Of a DNA stretch of 64,000 nt, positions 59,133 to 64,000 are shown one piece after another (positions within the stretch are counted from its first letter, which is position 1; every line of letters starts with the position of its first letter). The DNA lies in NCBI RefSeq assembly GCF_048544455.1, contig NC_133538.1, positions 255,426,491 to 255,490,490 on the forward strand, written 5' to 3'. The stretch is from Silene latifolia. Its lineage: Eukaryota > Streptophyta > Magnoliopsida > Caryophyllales > Caryophyllaceae. The translations under genes and the position numbers were made by a program. A model generated the notes under the pieces. It searched no databases and was not told the origin of the DNA. It was given only the letters and a program-made list of their open reading frames with translations.

Positions 59133-60452
59133 TGTAACACCCCCATACTCCAAGTGCTTTACCAGGACCACTCAGGTATGAAGATATTACCATCTCGGTT
59201 ACCCGAGGCAATGATAATCAAATAAACAATAAAGAAACAACGTTTAAATAGAAATACTTAGTGAAGGGTTACAATTCTCGAAACCAAAACCAAAAGTATA
59301 ATACACGTTCTCAAACTGACTGTTTACTGTTCTAACAGAAATGTAAAGAAACTACTAAGCTACAGCGGAAGACTTTTATCATCATATCGTGGCAATCCCA
59401 AACTATCCCAAGACTCATCTCATACCGCTCAATATCTCGCTCACCATCCCCGAATGGATCACCGCAGTTTACAAAACAACAACCGGGTCGACTAATCACA
59501 CAACTCAATATATATCAACAATAAGATAAACAGACACGACTTAACTATCACACACACAACCATACCAATTCCAACAATCTCAATCACCGACCGTCCCTTT
59601 GGACGATCCCCGATGGGGGACCGCGCGGCCGTACCCACCAAATCCCCGCTCCTCATAATGAGCGATAACCCCGTCCATTAATGTGCACATCCCTTCGTGG
59701 CGGGTTCCCGAAGGAGAAACTAGGGCGTGAAGCCACTCCAGCAAGTGACCCCACTCAGTCGAGGGCACGCCTCGAGAAACATAGACAACCAATCACAATC
59801 ACAATCACAGCCATCACAATACAATTACTATAGCAAACAATCAATCTCAACACATCAACAATCATCCCATTATGGGACTAATACTGAGTAGGAAATCCTA
59901 CCTGGAAAGCACACTATCGACGGTCTCTCTACAAATTTGTATCAAAAAGCTTCCTCTACGAAACCTCCTCCTATCATACAACATACAAATGCTACCAAAT
60001 CACATACTACTCAAAACCCCCAAATCCCTATAATAGGGTTTAACCAAAACAAAGGAAAGACAACAAAAAGGGTACATAGATCTTACCCTCGACGCAAGGA
60101 TCTCAACGGTATAACCAACGATGAAAACCGACCTTCCAAACTCCGGGATTTGCTAACGATGCGATTAGGATTAAGAACGTACTTGCTTTCTCTCTTTAAC
60201 AGTAAATTAGGTTTTGCAAAAGTGTTTAGAATAATGACGACGAAGGTTATATATCTTAATCGCATAATTAACAAAACCCGAGAAAAACTCCCCGCAAACC
60301 GGCTACTCGATCGAGTACCCAAGGTACTCGATCGAGTACCCCCTTACTCGATCGAGTATCCTAGTTACTCGATCGAGTACCCAACAGGTCAGAAACTATT
60401 CTAAAACGCAACTCACCCTTACTCGACAGAGTAAGGCCTACTCGATAGAGTA
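59133..60452 (-). repeat. Gypsy-4 5' LTR, truncated
   Basis: Similar to 52149-53498, but its outer end is missing because an element inserted at 60453. It retains four perfect ACTCGATCGAGT units at 60305, 60326, 60346 and 60367. Confidence 0.92.
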
Positions 60453-61877
60453 TGATGCGGTCGTTTCTGCACCAAAAATAATTTACCTTAGAACTACTAG
60501 CAGAAGCTAGTGGCAAGTAGGGTCGAATCCACAGGAAGGCTATTGTATCTGTTCTAGGTTCGCTTATTCGGTCACAAACGGGATTTTGAAAATGATTTCT
60601 AAACTACAGCAAGAAAAGGGAAGAGAGAAGGGCAAGAGAAATAAAGAGCAGATCAAGGGAAAGGAAACAGCTAAGACAGTAGGTTCACCATAATTAATCA
60701 AGTCTAACAATCTGGTCTCAGGTCAAAACAAATACGATCTATGGGGTAGCGAATATCTCCTTTCGGTCTCAATTCACCCTAAAGCGACAATAGCTTAGCT
60801 TTCGCCCTCACTATCGTGCCCTAATGTATCGCTGCGAGTCTCACCCTTTCCAACCTTTCGGTCCAGGTCAAGGTTTACTACGGTCTATAGGCTAATTGCG
60901 TCGACTCAATTAAACTATAGCAATTAAATGCAACAATTAATCAACATAGATTATAATAGCATGAACCTGATAAGGTGATTACTATTCTATCATAATCGCG
61001 GATCCCCTAAGTCCTAGCGAGGAAATTAGTTACGCATAATAAAGGACCAAAGCATAAAAGAAGAAAAGAGAGAAGGAATTAAGATTAATACCGATAAAAA
61101 ATGATTGCAAGAGTTTAGATCCGGAAAATAAATAAGAATGGAAGACGGAGTTTCCTCCGTTTCCTCGCTACAGGAACAGTGATAAGGCGTGAGAGAGTAA
61201 GAGAGGCTTAATTCTGACTTCCCGCCTCTTATTTATACTAAAACTAACTTAAACAAACCTAATTACAAAATGGAATTAAAGCCCACGCGATAACCCCTCT
61301 CGATCAAGTCACTAGACCTCTCGATCGAGTACATAAGCTCTCGATCGAGTACATAAGCTCTCGATCGAGTACATAAGCTCTCGATCGATCAAGATGCAAA
61401 AAGAAGGGCTCTCGATCGAGCTCAGCGCGTAACTCTGCTTTGCGCACCAAACTTCAAATGGCCGCCATTTCTTCCTTACTTGGACAAATAGGTCGTGGTT
61501 GGTGGCGTTGGAAAGCTAAGAGGATTAGCTTTTACCTGCAACTGGAATCACCTTAATAGCTGTTGTAGAACTCTAGATATGGCTCTTACAAGCAGGAACT
61601 AGCAAATTGAAGCACTTTCTTGGCTCGCCTAACTTCCTTACTCCAATGCGCATCTCAAAATAGCACTTTCCAAGCTCTGACTTAACTCATCTCCTAAATG
61701 CATGCGTAGGGACATGTTTTAGGCTTGATTATGATCTTCTCCGGCTCATATCTGCAAATAATACAAAACACACCAAAGTAGACTATTCGGGGGATATTTG
61801 TAGCAAAATTACTACGAAATAAGCATGGAAATGCGTGCTAATATGGCCTAAAAGGTCTATATAAGATGCACGCATCA
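60453..61877 (-). repeat. 3' LTR of a second gypsy-type element (Athila-like?)
   Basis: A 1425-bp unit from TGATGCGGTCG to GATGCACGCATCA, with a purine-rich (minus) GGTTTGGGGAAGTT at 61878-61891 next to it. This marks the 3' LTR of a minus-strand element whose body lies to the right. It interrupts the gypsy-4 LTR. The AGTAGGGTCGAATCCACAGG text and the nearby CTCCGGGTTGCCTCCCAG (63826) recall Athila/Tat elements, but no coding domain is in the window. Confidence 0.65.
61321..61380. repeat. 20-bp tandem repeat carrying TCTCGATCGAGT
   Basis: Three exact consecutive copies of TCGATCGAGTACATAAGCTC. The palindrome core matches the gypsy-4 arrays, giving the same ~20-bp phase in a different element. 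Confidence 0.95.
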
Positions 61878-64000
61878 AACTTCCCCAAACCAAACCCTTG
61901 CTTGTCCTCAAGCAAACTTATGCAATTAACTAAAGACTAACTAGAAAGGAGTAAAACACGGACAAACTGAAAACCGTCGACTTGAACCAATTTAATGCTC
62001 ATGAATCAACTACTAAAAGCTCAATGTCACGCAAACGAACTTATGCATGTTTTAAAAAGATGTTGAACGTTCGACCTTGCAAGACTTCAAAATTGGACTC
62101 TCCCGGGTCACTCTTCTCTCAACAAAGCAAATGGTAAGCAAATTATATGTAAAAGAGAAAGAAGAAATAACAGTCGCTCACCTAACTGCGACCAACACAA
62201 TCGTGCATGCAATATAGTATGATAAGTAATTCTAACTACCGTACGCATACATTCCAACCGTTCAGGATCAATCACATGCCGAATACTTGCAAAAGTTTGG
62301 ATAAGTGAGGTAATGGGTAGAAAGGGGCAAAACAATATTGGATAAGAGGAGTTAAAGTGTTAAGCTAGAACCTATCAAACCAAATAAATCCATCCGACTT
62401 ACTACTCCAATAAAAATAAACTCAGTACCATCCTTGGCATAAAACTCACTAAAATCCAAATAGAAGATGAATCGGAAACAAAAAGCCAATTAGCTTATTA
62501 TGCGCTAACAATTCCCTCACAAATACAAATTAGAACTTGGGAATTTCACTTTTCTTTTTCTTTTTCATTTTTTCCTCCTTTTTTTCAGTCTCTTTTTTTT
62601 TCATCTCTTGATTTTCAGCTAATATTTCCATATAACCAATTCCGACATCAACTTCCAAATTCTCCATAACAAATGAATATAAACCAAAACAGGTACGATA
62701 AACATGTACCACAAAACAACACTAAACTAGCTCAACGCAAGGTAGGCTAAGATTTGGGTGTAGTTTATGGGTGTTGGCGATTTTGGCTAAAAGTGGAGTT
62801 AATGGGTAAGAATGAGAAAAAGGAAATTGCAAGTACTCTCCAACCTGTGACACCATCCACTAACCCGAATGTATGCAGGCAAAAAGCAATTAAATGTCAT
62901 ACTTGTGCAAATTAATGTTACACGACATGCAGGGAGTAACTACTCACAATCCTAAATAAACTAGTCATAAATGACACCAGTTAAATCAGCTCTAAACCTC
63001 AGAAAGTAATGTAGTTTGCCAAAATTTCAGTCAAGTCTACTTGTTCAACAAATTTTGAAACGAAATTCGAGAAATTGCAAAAGACTTTTGCTAAAAGATG
63101 TGAAACAATGCAAGGCTCAAACAAAAAAAAAAAATTATCAGCAATGAATTACTCCAATCCGACTCAATCTAATATGCAAAATTAAACGTAATATTTTTGG
63201 TTTTTTCGAAATTTTTTTGATTTTTATGAATTTTTCTATTTTTGAAATTAAACAACAATGCATGCAGAAATTGAAACGTGATTACATAAATGCAGTAAAA
63301 ACAACATGCAGACACGATATGGATGCATACCCTCCCAAAAAAACCGTACAATGTCCCCATTGTACAAAGTAAAGGAAAAGAAAATGCAAACTAAAGAGAG
63401 GATGAGTCGGAAACTTACAAAAGCGCGCAAACCACGGACCTCCCCAAACCGAACCAGACATGGGAGGTGCAGGTACTCGATCGACAAAACAGCCGCTCGA
63501 TCGAGTACATATGGCCAGCTTTTCTCTCGATCGACCAAGGAAGGAGCTCGATCGAGGGCATGCAAATTGGGACTGCTCGATCGAGTAAGGAGGTACTCGA
63601 TAGAGTGCTTCAGGTGGCTTTGTCGCTCAATCGAGTAAGTAAAGACTCGACCGAATCCTTTGTAGCATCAGCAAGTGACAAAATAGCGTAGTTGTACCTG
63701 CAATCAACTAATAACGTCCCAAAAATACCGCCAAATACCAAGGCTAAAAATTCCGTAGTTTATTAAGTACACAACGAAATAAAAACGAAAGTATTAAAAA
63801 GTAACAATAAAAAAAAGTAAAAACTCCGGGTTGCCTCCCAGACAGCGCTAGTTTGCAGATAGGTCCCAGCTTGACCATCTTTCGTCAGCAAATCCACGGC
63901 CTCCTACTCGGCTTCTGACTGAATGCAGTTATTTCAGCCATTAAGAGCTTCACAATCGGCCCCCTAAGCACAGCAACAGCACGACAGCGGCTTATTATAG
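61878..64000 (-). mobile_element. 3' internal region of the second gypsy-type element
   Basis: Non-coding 3' part adjoining the LTR, with CCTTGCTTGTCCTCAAGCAA at about 61902 and CTCCGGGTTGCCTCCCAG at 63826. CTCGATCGAGT-type words cluster at 63475-63655. Short frames here have no recognised domain. The element continues past the window. Confidence 0.55.

Larger units (their letters stand above)
52149..60452 (-). mobile_element. Gypsy-4: Tekay/Del-type chromovirus
   Basis: LTRs are 52149-53498 (3') and 59133-60452 (5', cut by the next element). A primer site TGGTATCAGAGCAACG (minus, about 59115-59130) and a purine-rich plus primer (AAGGAGGGAAGAC on minus, 53499-53511) fit the LTR edges. Order on minus: gag, protease, RT, RNase H, integrase, chromodomain-like end, as in Ty3/gypsy. 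RT text ([20 protein letters not shown]) and HVSQLRKYV fit the Tekay/Del chromovirus group. Each domain has frameshifts or stops. No target repeat can be checked because the right LTR end is lost. Confidence 0.93.

Noticed and set aside
58384-63655. CRISPR-like repeat array
   Set aside because: The units are short palindromes, spacers are only 8-10 bp, there are no cas genes, and the host is a plant.

Overview
The window looks like heterochromatic, repeat-dominated nuclear DNA of a flowering plant. It carries four Ty1/copia elements, a Tekay/Del-type chromovirus, a second gypsy-type LTR, hAT elements, Stowaway and Tourist-like MITEs, a LINE fragment and Helitron-type termini. Plant mobile domain (PMD)-like gene relics support a dicot. 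A Caryophyllales origin is only a guess, from the general look of the repeats. No intact host gene, rRNA, tRNA or organelle insertion was found; every coding sequence is a transposon product or a captured and decayed gene.

Layout. Bases 1-1577 are microsatellites, a 176-bp fold-back MITE and AT-rich flank. Copia-1 (1578-7657) is complete, with 5-bp target duplications (GGACT) and a badly frameshifted gag-pol. A Helitron-like unit runs 8010-13569 and carries its own hAT (10956-12385), which in turn holds a 5'-truncated LINE. At 14527-34235 lies a large segment, called D here, that reads as the reverse complement of DNA found at 9954-14526 plus 34236 to about 51218. D sits inside the Helitron-like tail: bases just left of 14527 and right of 34235 join into the same uninterrupted sequence that survives inside D. 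D therefore appears to be an inverted copy of the locus inserted into the locus itself. The older copy is called L. Each copy later received private insertions: copia-2 (15803-24860), a hAT and a Tourist-like MITE in D; copia-3 (34298-39600), a palindromic LTR (39965-40163), truncated copia-4 (40471-44334) and a hAT (49531-51210) in L. The sister copy preserves the empty site in most cases.

D and L each carry one six-exon PMD-like pseudogene (14858-25611 on minus, 47518-49200 on plus). Shared lesions predate the duplication and private lesions postdate it.

From 51211 to the end, the first exon of another plant-specific gene, with a TATA box (51835), is cut by the chromovirus gypsy-4 (52149-60452, minus strand). 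Its 5' LTR is in turn cut by a second gypsy-type element whose 3' LTR is 60453-61877 and whose body leaves the window. Both gypsy elements carry clusters of the perfect palindrome ACTCGATCGAGT or close variants, spaced mostly 20-22 bp apart. This phased array and the self-inserted inverted duplication are the two most unusual structures here.
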